A stretch of DNA of 64,000 nucleotides from Nectonema munidae (GCA_030549495.1 JAUIRK010000927.1:62001-126000); one strand, 5' to 3'; shown: positions 1-13,984, counted from the first letter of the stretch. Notes: generated from the letters alone by a model not told the origin. Numbers and translations are program-made.

Positions 1-433
1 TCCTCTAATACGTATCCAAAATGCAAAAAATCTTGCAGCTAGAAGAAAATTTAATTTTTTAAATTTTGCGTCTTCTCTTATAACCCATCGATTCTTTGTT
101 TGTGTTAGCCACTATTCGATTTTGCTATCTATTAAAAAACAAAATCTACAGTTTGTGAGCCTCAATATGAGCACGGAGTCAGGGTGTGGAATGCGAATAT
201 GTGTAGATGAACAGTCAATCAATCTTTATTAGAGTATCTCAAAAATGAAGAAAGAAACCTATTTAAAATTATAAATTTTATTTAAATATTTGAAACTGAA
301 ATTGAACATTCTAAACATTTTTTTCCATGAGATGTAGATCTAATAATGAGTTTTCAGAGATGTGGTGATTATTTTTTGTAACCTACAATTTATTTATAAT
401 GGATTAATTTTCACTAAAAATTGACTTTAGACA
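1..433. other. Non-coding AT-rich flank of the first piggyBac element
   Basis: I see no coding signal here. Around 313-338 lies a 25-base segment whose inverted copy sits at 3328-3352, just outside the other end of the piggyBac element (see findings). Confidence 0.5.
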
Positions 434-3249
434 TTAAGTCTTTCAGTCCTAAAAAATTACCTCTTAATTTTTTTTAGGAAAATTATTATAAGTAGATTGT
501 TAGGAATTAGTTAAACATATTTTATAAATAATTTTATCAATTTCCTTTTTTATTTAAGGAAAAAAATATTTAAAAATTTTGGGTGGAATCCCACCCACCA
601 GGTCGGAAAAGTTTAACTTTATTTGGTAAGGAAAGTATGATAGAGTATTTGTACTTTTTTTTTAAAAGATCAAAACATAATTAATTTTATACAAAGTTTG
701 CTTAAATAACTCAATCTACTTATTTTAAAGTATAAAATTATAAAAAGGTAATACAAAATGCTTTATTTTTATGTAATAAAAAGTATTTTTGATAGTGAAA
801 AAATTTTTTCACAAAAAGTAAGTTTAAAAATTTCTTTATTCATGATATTTTTCCCAGCAATTTCGATTTTTATTGAGACAGAGATAAACGTCACAATCTA
901 AGCACTTGATAAATCCTTTATGATCATTTTTTTCTTTGTCATAACACTGTTTGCATCGTCCATGTTTCTCAGCATACTGGATTCTATGTCTTTCTGAATT
1001 GTAAGGTTTTTGTATAGAAGGAGTTTGCTTTTTTCTGGATGAAAAATTTCCAATAAGGGAAAGAGCTAAAATTCTCTTCTAAACTCTTTTTGCGTTTTTA
1101 TAGAGTTTTCTTGTTTATCGAAAATTTTTTTCTTTAATATTCTGGTAAACAATGAAAAAATTTACAATGCCCATATTGATGTAATCCCAAAATGGTCTGC
1201 AATAATATTTTCCAGGGCTTTTTCTATCAAATGTATAAACACTGGTTTGTTGATCTAGAAGGTCAGTTCCTCGCATAAATTTGTTATAACGTTGAACCAT
1301 TGCAGGTACTTGAATATTGACTTTACCTGGTTTTCCCTTCTGCCTATGCTTCACAGAAACCGTGTTTGTTTCAGCTCCTGAGTCAATAGTTGATAACATC
1401 ATGACAACTTTTGTATCTAGCCATTTCACCAAGGACATCCCATTATAGAATCTTGCTTCGATTTCACCCTTTTTTAATTCTTTATCCAACTTTAAATCTT
1501 TTGGGAGTCCTTTTCTATTTTGTCTTACAGTACCGCATGAAAATATGTTATGCTCTGCCATAAGACGGTATACTAAAGCAGGTGATGTATAGAAATTGTC
1601 AAAAAACAAATGACAGCCTGAGTTTGACAATGATTTTGTCAGTTGCATGACTACGCTTTCAGATAAACCAACTTCGGTTGCACTAGATTTTCTACCAACA
1701 TAGATGTCAAATTCAAATAAATAACCACTTCTTGCATCATTTCTGCACCAATGCTTGAAACCTCTTTGAATAGGTTTATCTTTCATCTATTCTTTCATCA
1801 AACTCTGCCCTTTGAATTTAACCATTCGTTCATCAATAGCTTGCTCAAAAGTTGGTTCCATCGCATTTTGAAAAGCAGCATTGAAATGATCTATTAGAGG
1901 TCTTATTTTCCATGCTCTGTCATAAGAAGGATTTTGCAGACTGGCAAGCGCTTTGTTGTTGTCAGAAAAGTGCAAAGCTCTTCTGATTGCGTACATTCTA
2001 TCTCTAGTCATCGTCTCAGCAATTGGTTGTACTCTCAAATCAGGATCATTAGAAAAATTATCGCGTAGTTCTGGCAAAACATGATAAGACATCATTATAT
2101 TTATGCCAATGAATGCTTTCATTTCTTCTTTATCAACTTCAAAGGGAATTCCTTTCTGAAACATGTATAATTTGCTTTGAGGAATTAATATCTTATCAAT
2201 CAATTCATCAAGTTTGCACACATCATGAAAGACTTCAAAAGGGTTTGGGATATTTTCATATTCAAGTTTAACTTTACCCCATTCTCTATTTTGCTGCGAT
2301 CCACCAGAGTGTAAAATTGTAGGAAAGTTCCTTGTCCACTTTCTGTTTTCAATTGTCAATTCAGGAGTCGGTTGTGTATCAACTTCAACAAGAGGATCCA
2401 AAATTTGAATAGTCTTGGGATTCTCACCAGACTGAGGAATTGATTCTTCTAGAAAGTTTACATCCTCTTCATCCAAGTCAAAAAGACCCTCTTCATCACT
2501 GTCTGCAAAGTCTAAAATTTAAAGCAATTCATCGTTGGACAATTGGTATTCTCTTTGGCGTGTGCGAGGCATGTTTTAAAAATTAATTAAAGACTCTGTA
2601 AGAAAAAAAATAAGAATGAATGAATGAAGTTGTGACATTAGAAAAAAGAAAAGAGACAGCTGCATTATTCATTATATCTCACCAAAGAAAAGATGAGCAC
2701 ATGAAAACATATGGAAAACATGTACATGTATAATTACACACATAAAGCACATAGTGCACAACATGCTGTGATGGAATCATGAATCGAAAGCAAAAATTTA
2801 TGTTAGAGAAACTTGAAAAATACTCAATTATGTTTTGCATTATACCTAAGCTAGGCGACCTATGACTCCTTTTGGGTGGAATCCCACCCAAAAATCAAAT
2901 GAATATAACTACAAGGCAAAACTGTTTTTGCTCAGAATATTTATATTGTTAGTAAGATAGAACTTAAAAATATATGAAGAAATAAAGTTCAAATATTTTT
3001 TAAAGATTTTTTAAAAAAAAAAAAGAATTTGAAAATGTATTTTTAAAAAATTATTTCTCTGTTTATAATAGGTGAATAATTAAAAAAACACATAAACGGG
3101 ATAAAAATAATCAAAAAAATCATCATTATTTATATTTTCATAAAAAACTAATAAGTTTATAAAAATACTTTCTAGCTACTTCATGAGAAAGATTTTTGTA
3201 ATAAAAACTTAATGGGTGGAATTCCACCCAACAGGTGTGAAAGACTTAA
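434..3249 (-). mobile_element. piggyBac DNA transposon 1 (decayed)
   Basis: Both ends read TTAA followed by GTCTTTCA in inverted orientation: TTAA at 434-437 on the left and at 3246-3249 on the right. TTAA is the piggyBac target site, and the element between is about 2.8 kb, a normal length. The inside carries a minus-strand piggyBac transposase. A near-palindrome, GGGTGGAATCCCACCC, occurs at about 580-596, 2874-2890 and 3214-3230, close to the two ends. The copy near 580 and the copy near 3214 are followed by the same ~20-base sequence in the same direction. This suggests subterminal repeats or a rearranged end. The element is dead by reading because its transposase is interrupted. Confidence 0.8.
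836..2572 (-). pseudogene. piggyBac transposase, interrupted (element 1)
   Basis: The frame starts with MPRTRQREYQ at 2572 and ends with a cysteine-rich zinc-finger-like tail at 836. The DDE_Tnp_1_7 core is visible: IDERMVKFKGQ, then KPIQRGFKHW, then DNFYTSPALVYRL, then GTVRQNRKGLP, then YNKFMRGTDLLDQ. The tail has the cysteine pattern of the piggyBac C-terminal domain (GRCKQCYD...KCLDCDVYLC). Full piggyBac transposases run about 550-600 residues, and this copy spans that length. It carries an in-frame stop about 17 codons after the start, a second stop just before MKDKPIQRG (near 1784), and two small frameshifts between about 1060 and 1125 before the cysteine-rich tail. It therefore cannot make a full enzyme. 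The family cuts and pastes at TTAA. The identification is firm. Confidence 0.9.
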
Positions 3250-3958
3250 TAAAATTTATTTGAACGAATGAATTCATAAAAATGTGAAAAAAAGCAATAA
3301 CGTCAACATCTATCACATAATCTACATCTCATGAAAAAATGTTTTATTTTTGTTGGAACAAAAAAACAATAAGTGTCAAAAAATGATTTTTTTGCAAACT
3401 TTTTTTATTTATTTTTATCCATTACAAGCGTGCGATTATTGTATTAAATGTAAATTCACTGAAGCTATTTTATTATAAAATACATACAAACCAAAAATAA
3501 TCATTACCACTTTTCTTACACACCGTAGCCACTAGCCAAGATTTAGATTCGGTCTCTGTCTTCCAGAGTATAGCAACAACTTCATTCAATGTTTAAACAA
3601 AGGAGTATCAAAATTTGAACTTCTTGAAAATTTTTGTTCCTGCTCTTATGATACCAATACCCAAAGCCTATACAAATTTTAAGTTTTGATATTTGTATGG
3701 ATGAATGACAAAAATTTGCTTTTTATTGAAAAGCAAAATATTGATTTACTGATTATAATGGTGGAGTAATTAAATGAAAAAGCCTGATAAAGTAAATATT
3801 ATTTTTAAGCATAAGAAGGGTCATATCCTTCTAAAAAAGACAGTTTTTTTCGAGAATAACCTTTTAGTTGTTGGAACTAGTCCAGTTTAAAAAAATTATA
3901 AAAATAAATATTTTCCAGTTTATAATATAAATTTATTTTTGAGCGTTTTAAAGCTCAA
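3250..3958. other. Non-coding spacer between two piggyBac elements
   Basis: AT-rich sequence without a coding signal. It holds the inverted partner (3328-3352) of the segment at 313-338. Confidence 0.45.
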
Positions 3959-4460
3959 CCCTTTGAGGAGCAGTATAACATCAGTGTGCCAAGAAATGAA
4001 AAAATGAGAGGCTTATTCTTCAAAATTTATGTGCTTCAGATAATAAGGGGTTAACGATGTGTCTTGCAAGAAGTAAGAAGAACAAGATGTATCGAAAAGT
4101 AAATGCCTCATTTAACAAACTTTACTGCGTCTCTACTTCGCTCAAAACGCTTGAAAGCCGCTAATAACCCTCGCATGGTCAAACAGGGCCGTTGCGGCCA
4201 TGGTGTGAATAAAAAGCGTGACTACGCTGATTAAAAGCGGATTGCTACAATTATAGGACTCTGAAAATTTAAATTAAACTAATTTGAATCAAATTTTATA
4301 AAAAAAAATTGAACAGCGTTTCAGAAGATTTTTTTATTTTGCATGAAATTTTTTGTCTATCAAATGGAAAAAACTTGTCTAATTTTAATTGAGAGTCAAC
4401 TTAAATGTAATGAATGTAAAACAATCTTCAAAATAAAAAATTATGCGAATATCAACGTCT

Positions 4461-6287
<1,827 letters not shown>

Positions 6288-6410
6288 ATGTAACGTTGAA
6301 ATTGAAACGGATAGAAGAAAAGAAAATAAAAAGCAAGAAAACGGGAGATTATCCAAAAAAGCCATAATCTGATTTGATTTATTTATAACGCTATAGAATA
6401 TTTCAAAAAA

Positions 6411-6736
6411 ACACGTGTTGAACAAGCGCAAAAAAAACAAAATTACAGAAATTGCGTCTTTCAAGGTCATGAGTCATGACTCTCATGACGTAATATTGAT
6501 CCATATGTTTATATGTGGTGTAAACTCCTAAATCATTTAATGTGATGATATAATGAGAAATAACACGTGTTAAATACAAGCGCATGGTGTAAGTGTGAGG
6601 AATGAAAAAAACAAAATTACAGGAATTGTGTGTGTGTGTGTGTTTTAAAATCACAAGCGTCTTTCAAGGTCATGGCTCTCATTGACGTAATATTCATATG
6701 TGTGATCTAAATCACTTGATGTAATTATGTAATGAG
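6411..6736. repeat. Tandem duplication, two diverged ~150-170 bp units
   Basis: Two copies lie side by side. Each has ACACGTGTT, a CAAGCGC block, AACAAAATTACAG, TCTTTCAAGGTCATG, a CTCATGACGTAATATT-like block and a TAATGAGA-like end, in the same order. The second copy has gained a short (TG)n run. It lies between the transposase start and the right end of piggyBac element 2. Confidence 0.8.
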
Positions 6737-7437
6737 AGCAATCTATTACAATCATTTCTCTTACATAGTTATTATTACCTCTGAATATTCTATGCTCCTC
6801 ACTAAGTGAATTTTGAGAGGTGCTGATAACCTATTTTTATATTTGAAAATAGGTTATAAGCAGTACAAGTACATTTTGTGTAAATTGAAACAGATATTTT
6901 TTATTTTTAAGTTTATGCAATTACAATGATATTCATAGTTTGTATTATTTCTAATTTTTTTTTGTAGATTTATAGCAAAATACATCATTATCACATTTCA
7001 TTTATCAAGAAAATAAAATGTAGATGGCGTTAAAAATTTTGAATCAAAATCATTTTTCTAGCTAATAAAATTGAGTTTTCAAGTAAAGTTTAGTTTAAAA
7101 TAATTAATGGGTCTGTTGTGTTCATTATACAGTTATAATATTTTTATTGAGAAAAAAACTTAAAAAGTGGCCTTTGCGGCCCATTTTGACCATCCAAGGG
7201 AAGAAAATTTTTCGACGATGCGAGGGTCCTTTTGTCGAGTACAAATTTGTAAGAATAAACATTTGTTTTCTTTTCTTCAATCGCATTTTATATATATTCA
7301 AAGCAAGTGATTTTCAATTCTTGGCACACTGCCGTTACTCTGGTCGTCAACGAGCCAACATTACTCGTTCGCACGCGCACTGTTTTGAACACGAGATTAC
7401 TTTAAACATACCGTGACCATTGTGTACTTTTGTTAAG

Positions 7438-8533
7438 TGATGATGACATCCTCCTGCGTGAGTTCCACTACTCCTGTCCCCAAGACGACATCCTTCACTT
7501 TGCAGACATATCCTTGAACCGCTTCTACCTCAGCCACAAACACTTGCAAGTGATGACGTCACGCCTCTCCCCACTCCAACCCTCTCCTCTATGCCTCTTC
7601 CTAGGCTACTCCTACTTACTCAAAGAAATGCTTCGCGTCATTCAGCAGGAAGACCGGCTCTCCCTCATCACCTCTCCTGCTCCTTCCTCCTCTGCTCCCT
7701 TGCAAAGCGTGCACTTTGTTGCCAACATTCTGCAGTGTAGCATCACTCTTCTCTTCCCTCAGCCTTCTACACCATCCACAACATCTTCGGAAGAAGAATT
7801 TCTAGAGCAGCAGCAGCAGCACTTGAACTTGAACCCCAAACTACTCCTACACCTCACTCCAATCAATGCTGGGATTCAGGAAGCAGATCTTGAGATTTTG
7901 CGCATCTTCTTCCAAAAATTTGTGTGCTGTCCACCATTTCGCGCCAATCCCTTAATTTCCTTTGGACGTATTCTGGCCGCTCCTCTCCCCATTCTACTCA
8001 ACTGCTGTCAAATTATGCGTCTACAACTCTTCCCTCATGCGCCTGGCAATGAAAGATTGCGTTGGTCCATTTCCTGGGCTCTCACTATTCCCCCAGCTGG
8101 CCCACTCATAGCGCCCATCGGAACACCGGCAGTTGTTATCAAATCAAAAATGCTCTTTTTCTTGGAACTAACTCCAAAATTTGCTCACTCCACTGATATG
8201 TCGTCCTTAAGCGCCACCACTAATAACATCAGCAACAATTTCCACACCGTAAACAATTCTAGCATAACTGTGCCTATTCTCTACGATATTCCCGCAAATC
8301 AAGTCCAATTAGCAGATCCTAGAGGAAGCAGTTCATCTGCTCCCGTTCAAAGTGATTCTTTAGGAAATCCGAATGCTTCTTCCACAGCTTCTGCCTTTCC
8401 CTCAATTGTTCCGAACCTTTCTCTCATCTCAAACATCTTGAAGCGCTTCAGTGAGTATGCAGCCAACACGCCTGAATGCATTCTGTTCATCGCTATCAAA
8501 GATCTGCTAACGAATCTCGTATTTCCTGAGTAG
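7438..8533 (+). CDS. MED14: Mediator complex subunit 14 (MED14), C-terminal last exon
   Basis: An uninterrupted frame of about 365 codons matches the C-terminal end of MED14, the tail/backbone subunit of Mediator that links activators to RNA polymerase II in the nucleus. Recognisable family segments are FFQKFVCCPPFRANPL, SFGRILAAPLPIL, CQIMRLQLFP, WALTIPPAGPLIAPIGTPAV, KMLFFLELT and the terminal IKDLLTNLVFPE. The middle holds a Gln run and Ser/Asn-rich linkers. The frame is closed by a stop upstream (TAA at 7403). The only AG between that stop and the conserved sequence is at 7436-7437, after a T-rich stretch, so I infer a splice acceptor there; the first codon is split. MED14 is usually well over 1000 residues, so the upstream exons must lie before this window, or this is a partial copy. 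The intact frame and conserved end favour a living exon. A poly(A) signal follows. Confidence 0.78.
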
Positions 8534-8709
8534 TCGTTCTCATCACATTGACCCTTTCTCCACTCGCCCCACGCTTTCAGTGTGTGCATGTAAACCATTT
8601 TCCGCAATCTCTACGTCTTCTGATGAATCGCAATTAATTTGATGCGCCACTTCACGTTGAGAGCGCTTAATTAATAACTTTATTGTCTTGACATTTTTTT
8701 TATTTTGCA

Positions 8710-8715
8710 AATAAA
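8710..8715 (+). terminator. Poly(A) signal AATAAA after MED14
   Basis: A canonical AATAAA lies about 177 bases after the MED14 stop codon, in a T-rich 3' untranslated stretch. It supports this being the true 3' end of the transcript. Confidence 0.6.
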
Positions 8716-9047
8716 CGTATATTGCACGTATACATTCTCCAGCTGAGCCAACGTTTCTTTTTTTCTAAAAAATTTTGCTTTGTGCAGAAGTGGCGAGTGG
8801 AGTGGACTTTTTGAAGAACAGAGATGCTGATTTGTCACTTTTGATCAATAGTGGTCCGAGCTTTGTGCTCTTCAAGATTAAAGTTTATTCTCCATGCTCT
8901 TATTCATGGAGCTCAGAATGTTAAGAATGATATGTGGATTAACCTTAACCGGTATCGAGCACTGTCGACTTTACAAAAATGCGAATCGTCTGCGTTTATT
9001 AATGCTTTTTAATACAAATCTTCTGCTTTACACTAGATATCGTCTGA
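8716..9047. other. Spacer after MED14, no gene recognised
   Basis: Short open frames are present (for example about 8808-8930), but none resembles a known protein. Confidence 0.4.
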
Positions 9048-9071
9048 TTATTCTGGTCGTTAACGGCTTAA
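9048..9071 (+). mobile_element. Orphan piggyBac-type end followed by TTAA
   Basis: The sequence TTATTCTGGTCGTTAACGGC followed directly by TTAA (9068-9071) matches the right terminus of piggyBac element 2 (7333-7352), with two transitions in the first 19 bases, in the same orientation. The TTAA is what a piggyBac junction should have. No matching body was found immediately to its left, where the MED14 exon lies. Confidence 0.55.
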
Positions 9072-9539
9072 AGGATAGAGTAAACAATGAAAACGCCAGA
9101 AACCTGATTGGTGTTATTGATATTAATAGGGTTTAAAAAAGGTGATTAGATAATGAAAAAGACAGGTTGTACTGGAGAAAGGACTCATCTTGATTATTTG
9201 TTTTTCATGTTGATACGGCTTACCTCAGCATACTGGAACTAATTAATGCCGTTAACTAATTTTAACCCAAGGATTCTTCAAGGAGTCATAATCTCGGTAT
9301 CTCATATTTTCATGGAAAAAAAACATAAATTTTTCCTATATAAGTTCAAAAATGTGAAGTTTTATTTGCATAAAATTTATAAATATATTTGCATTGAGCA
9401 GAACTCTTTTGAGATAACAAATTTTTAATAAACATCTGAAGAAGCACTTATAAGATTAACTCTACTGAAAACAAAAAGCTGTTAGCTTTACTCTAAGAAA
9501 TAAAAGTTGAATGAGGAACTCATAAAGTATCGTGTTTTC

Positions 9540-10015
9540 CAAGGAAATTTGAGGATGAGTCTATGGCGGCATAGTTGCCAGCAATTCATCAAGAATAAGC
9601 CAGTTAATTTTGGTTTCAAAGCATGGGTTTTGGCAAGCTCAACTGGTTTACCCATATAAAGTGGGAATATATGAAGGAAAAGATAGATGCTCTAACTCTA
9701 AAGGGAGATTGACTCGGTACACGAGAAGTTAAAAAATCATTCTTAGATCTCACTAAACATCAGTTTTATTTTAATAATTTTTTTACCTTTTTTATTTTGA
9801 TAAATGAATTATTAAAAAGATATTAGAGAAACGGGAACTGTAAAAGAAAAAAGAGCATACAAATGTCCTTTTTTTAACCCATTTAAGGCCAAGCAAAGCA
9901 GAATATATCTTAAAAAACGCAGACGATTTATATTCAAAGTCATTGAAAAAAGCAGACGAAGATGAAATTACTTATGTTCCAAATAAGAACATTGGCCGTA
10001 AATGGGTTAATTAAT
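9540..10015 (+). pseudogene. piggyBac transposase fragment (third copy)
   Basis: On the + strand KNKPVNFGFKAWVLASSTGL is followed one frame over by PYKVGIYEGKDRCSNSKGR, the hallmark K-P-x-x-F-G-F-K-x-W block of piggyBac transposases. Around 9825-9860 ETGTVKEKRAYKCPF matches the G-T-V-(R/K)-E-x-R block. The copy has several stops and shifts and lacks most of the N-terminal and C-terminal parts. It is a relic unrelated in sequence detail to the other two copies here. Confidence 0.75.
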
Positions 10016-11125
10016 ACAAGAAAGTTTTTTTTGAACATGCTCGTGAAAGTGTAGAAATAACAAGATGGTGGGGTGGTGCTCCAATTACCATATGTAGTAG
10101 TTGGGAACGCACTTAAAATTAGGCAGCCTTATAATATCAAGCTTTATAATACTATCGACTATCACTAATTCAGAATGCTTGGGTTCAATGTCACTTTAAT
10201 GCTAAAAGTACAACAAAAAATTATTGCACATTAGAATTTGTTAGTTAATTTTCAGATGTACTGATTCTATTGGGTGTACAAATAATTTTTGAATATTTTT
10301 TTAAACTTATTCTTCTATATAGATGCGTTGGTCTTTCTGTAATTAGTTTTTCTTTCAATATATAAAGACTCATTAGTTCTTCTTCATTCGTGACACACTT
10401 TTATTTTCTAAACCTTCAAGAAGCTCAGTTGTTAATTGAATCAATCATTCATTAATTTTACTAAATTAAAGATTTATGGAATAATCAAAGTCCCGAATTA
10501 ACGAAGGTTCGATTTAGTAATTTCCTGGTTAGAGGTTGTCAACTGTAAAGGAAAGGCAGGCATGGACCTTTTTGTTCAATTTTTTACAGCGAACATGCCA
10601 CAAATAAGAAACAAGAAATGGTATTGCTCTTTGATATTAAACGTAATTAATATAGCTTTTGTTTATTCTTGAAGACTTTTACAAGTAACTCCAAATGATG
10701 TAATCAAAATTTCAGAAGAGTAGTTGTGCAAATCCGTCTTACAAATCCACAACTTTTAAAAATTTGAGTTTGAGTCCAAGGGGAAGAAGCTATGAAATAA
10801 AAGTTGATAACACATCTCATCAACCACAATCTTTTAAAATCTCAAGATATTTTTTATGCCAAAAAAAATACAAAAATTGAGTGCATCAAATGTGAAGTTT
10901 CTTTGCATCTAAAAAAATTGTGGCCAACATTTCTTTAAATTTAATGTTAATTTTGTTAATAAATTTTAAAAATGTGCAGTTTTCTCAATATTTGGTTTAT
11001 TATTTTTTATTATTCCAAATATTCCCCACGGAGTTCTAAATTTTTTTTCATAATTTTATAACTAATATATTTATAAAATTAGGTATGTAATGAATTTGAG
11101 AAAAGAGCTCTTGCAACATATTATT
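10016..11125. other. Non-coding AT-rich stretch
   Basis: No gene, RNA or repeat was recognised beyond simple AT-rich sequence. Confidence 0.4.
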
Positions 11126-11252
11126 CATCGAAAAGGCATAATTGGGGCGCTTGTATCGAACTATGAGGAAAGTAGGCTTGCTGCGGGATCGAACCCAACA
11201 CCTTGAGTTATCGAATCCAGCATCTAACCAACCATACTCACGCCCGCCTATA
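11126..11252 (-). mobile_element. tRNA-derived SINE, copy 1
   Basis: Read on the minus strand it begins GGCGGGCGTGAGTATGGTTG, a tRNA-like acceptor and D-arm start. It has a D-loop TTGGTTAGA-like A box and a B box GGTTCGATCCC. A tail follows: AAGCCTACTTTC, CTCATAGTTCGATACAAGCG, then TGCCTT. The second copy (14478-14600) shares head and tail, and a third (47343-47465) shares the tail. SINEs of this kind are copied by LINE reverse transcriptase. Confidence 0.8.
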
Positions 11253-12991
11253 GTATTTATAATGAAGAATGAAATTATTTATTTAGTCAATTATATCTCT
11301 AAATCAATAACTAAGCTGCGCTCATTCTAGTGTGCGCCGTATATTTCTATTCAATGGATTTGATAAAACAGTGTAGTGTTCATTTTGAGAGTTTGTGGTC
11401 TTCAAGAATTCTTCTATGCGCATTTGTGGGATTTCAAATCGTGGCTACCTCTGCTTCTCTGTCAACAGAAATAACAGCCTATATCTAAACTGTTCAAACC
11501 CAATCGGAACTTTCACATTTTTCAGTACTTGTCTTGATTTCCTTCTGCAGTTATAAGGAATATGACTTTTTTAACTTTCCAGTGGGGAACGTGATTTCTT
11601 ATGTTTCTTTCTTTCTTAGAGACCTTGAAGTATAAACCAATTATATTACTTTTAATAATTGATCGACAACTGTATATTTTTCCATTTATTCAATTGTGTA
11701 AAACTCCGCGAACACAGATGTGGCGTAGCTTTTTGAAAACGAATTGTCTGTTATTGAGAAGTTGTTTTTTAACTAATAGCGAGCTTATCAATGAATTGTC
11801 GCCACGATTTCTTCAATTGCATTTCAATCCCATATAATTTCAATTCAATGTATCTTTTTAAATTTTGAAGATCTAGGCGAAAAAAATTTTGTGTTTTTTT
11901 TAAAACTTAATTCTGTTAATTCATCGCCAAAAAAATTGAGAATTTCAAAGAAATTAGTGATGGCGCAATATTTGTATTTTTGCAAATAATTTAGAAATTG
12001 CGTCAACTTGAGCGGAGAATAGTCAATTCAAAGAAAAGAGAGATAGATTAAAATCAATGCAAATTTATTTTTGTCAGCTTGCACCAAAATGAACCCATAA
12101 CTGAAAGGGAGAATTGGTATCTTTGTGTTATCTTAATTCAATTTTATTACATAGTTACAGTTGTTATGATATTTAAAAATAAACATGATAATAATCATAA
12201 TCACATCAAAAATCATAAAAATAAATAAATAATACATCATTATGCTGCGTAACTTTCACAATTTTGTTTACCTTGAATCCGGCTTTTGGAGATATTATGT
12301 TTTAGTGAAAAACAGAACAGTTTGTGGATTATTTTTGTTCTTTTAATTAAATTTATCATATTTCAAGCAAAAGAAATAAATTATTTTGTGATTTAAAAAA
12401 AAATCATCTAAGATTTATAATTTTAAAGAACTGTCTTTTAACTTGGATTCATCTCAAGACGGAAGTAAATGCTCCAAATTTTAAACATTTACATTGTAAT
12501 GATCTTATTCAAAGGCGCTTCAGTGAACGCCAATTTACTGGAAGTGAAATCTTGCTTGCAATTTAAGTTTAACGATAAACTTTTTATAAATATAAAACCT
12601 TTTGAACTTTTAATGAAGGAGAAGCAGTAAAATGTGTTGGAAACTGTGGCTAGTCTGTGAAACTTTGACTAGTTGGAAACTGTGGATGAGTCTCGGTTTC
12701 GCCCTTTCCCATATTCAATATTGTATAATACATCATGGATAATTCTTTTTATCACACATAACTTACGGAACTGTGTATTTTTTATTTGTCCTGTTTTTAC
12801 AAATTCAATCACCATGTTGGCGTCTCCAAGCGGCTGTTTTAGCCTTTGACACCAACTTTCAAAAGTCATCTTTCTGTGTTTTCTAAAACATCCTATTTTT
12901 TTTAAATATCTTTCTATGTGCTTATTGCCTACACTAACTTCCATCTTTTTTGTCATACTTTTGAAAATAAAAATTATTATTATTATTAAAA
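11253..12991. other. Non-coding stretch with one unassigned open frame
   Basis: A 95-codon minus-strand frame (12669-12956, near KMEVSVGNKHIERYLKKIGC) is the only notable open frame. It resembles no family I know and may be chance or relic. Confidence 0.35.
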
Positions 12992-13447
12992 AGAAATACT
13001 ATAAACCAGCATGATCGATTTGCTATAAAAAAAATAATTTTTTTATAATTGAATAATATTCTTGGAAAAAATGTCAAACTTAAGCCACAAAATTGATTGA
13101 TACTTTTACCCATTTTGACACCATACTTGCAAAAATTGGGTACAGAAATGAAATAGCATGATTGATTTTCTATAAAAATATATATTTTATTTAAAATTTG
13201 ATTAATATTCTTAGATTCAATTTTCAATCGTAAAGCGCACATTTGATTGACATTTTTAGACTAATTGATGCCATCTAATTTCAAAAACTGTTTCAAGAAA
13301 TGAAATCATCACTGTCGATTTGGTGTAAAAAAATTAATTTTATTTAAAATTTGAATGAATATTTTCGCAAGCAATTTTATCATCAATCAAAATTTTGTTT
13401 GACATTTGCTACAAATTTGTAAGGTTATGTGTTTCAATAGATATGGT
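12992..13447. repeat. Diverged tandem repeat, period 152 bp, three units
   Basis: Units start at 12992, 13144 and 13296, exactly 152 bases apart. Each begins AGAAAT followed by a CATGATTGATTT-like block, then a (T)ATAAAAA run, AATATTCTT-like, GTTTGACATTT-like and a closing segment. The copies are well diverged, so the array is old. Confidence 0.75.
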
Positions 13448-13984
13448 TATAAAATTTCAAGAGTGTATCAAATGTAAACACCAAGTTATAGACATTATAA
13501 TACAAAAATTTTGTTAAAAAAATTGTAAATTTGATTTTGATTGACAGTTTTTGACATATTATGATCATTTTACTATACAGTTAAAGATAGTTCTTTGCCT
13601 AACTAATTCTATAATATGTAAAAGAGCAAATAACGTATATTCAAAGATTTGTTGCTCTTCTCCAAGCTGCCATATAACAATTCACCTAGAGATTTTTGTC
13701 GCTAATACTGTTTTCGGGTAACTCGCTAAGAAACAAATCATCAATGAATTCTCTTTGGGAAGGACTTATTGCTAGCTTTCAGGCATTTTTGTCTAATGTC
13801 TAAAGTCAAACAATTACTTGGATTAATAGGTTATTCAATAATCGCGACTATAGCGTTGGCAAATATTTCAATAAAAAACTCTAATTTCACAGCCCACTTC
13901 GAAAAGAGGGTAATGAGTGACCAATCAAAATGTTAATTATTTGCTTAGTGAGCCAGTTGACGTAAGAGTTTTTGTTGAAGTCTT

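Noticed and set aside
4160-4240. Short frame resembling a basic ribosomal-protein start (MVKQGRCGHG)
   Set aside because: An inverted version lies at the other end of piggyBac element 2, so it is part of the element ends.
8347-8607. Minus-strand open frame across the MED14 end
   Set aside because: It is the shadow of the MED14 coding frame with no similarity of its own.
12669-12956. 95-codon minus-strand open frame
   Set aside because: It has no recognised family, splice context or conserved motif; not called as a gene.
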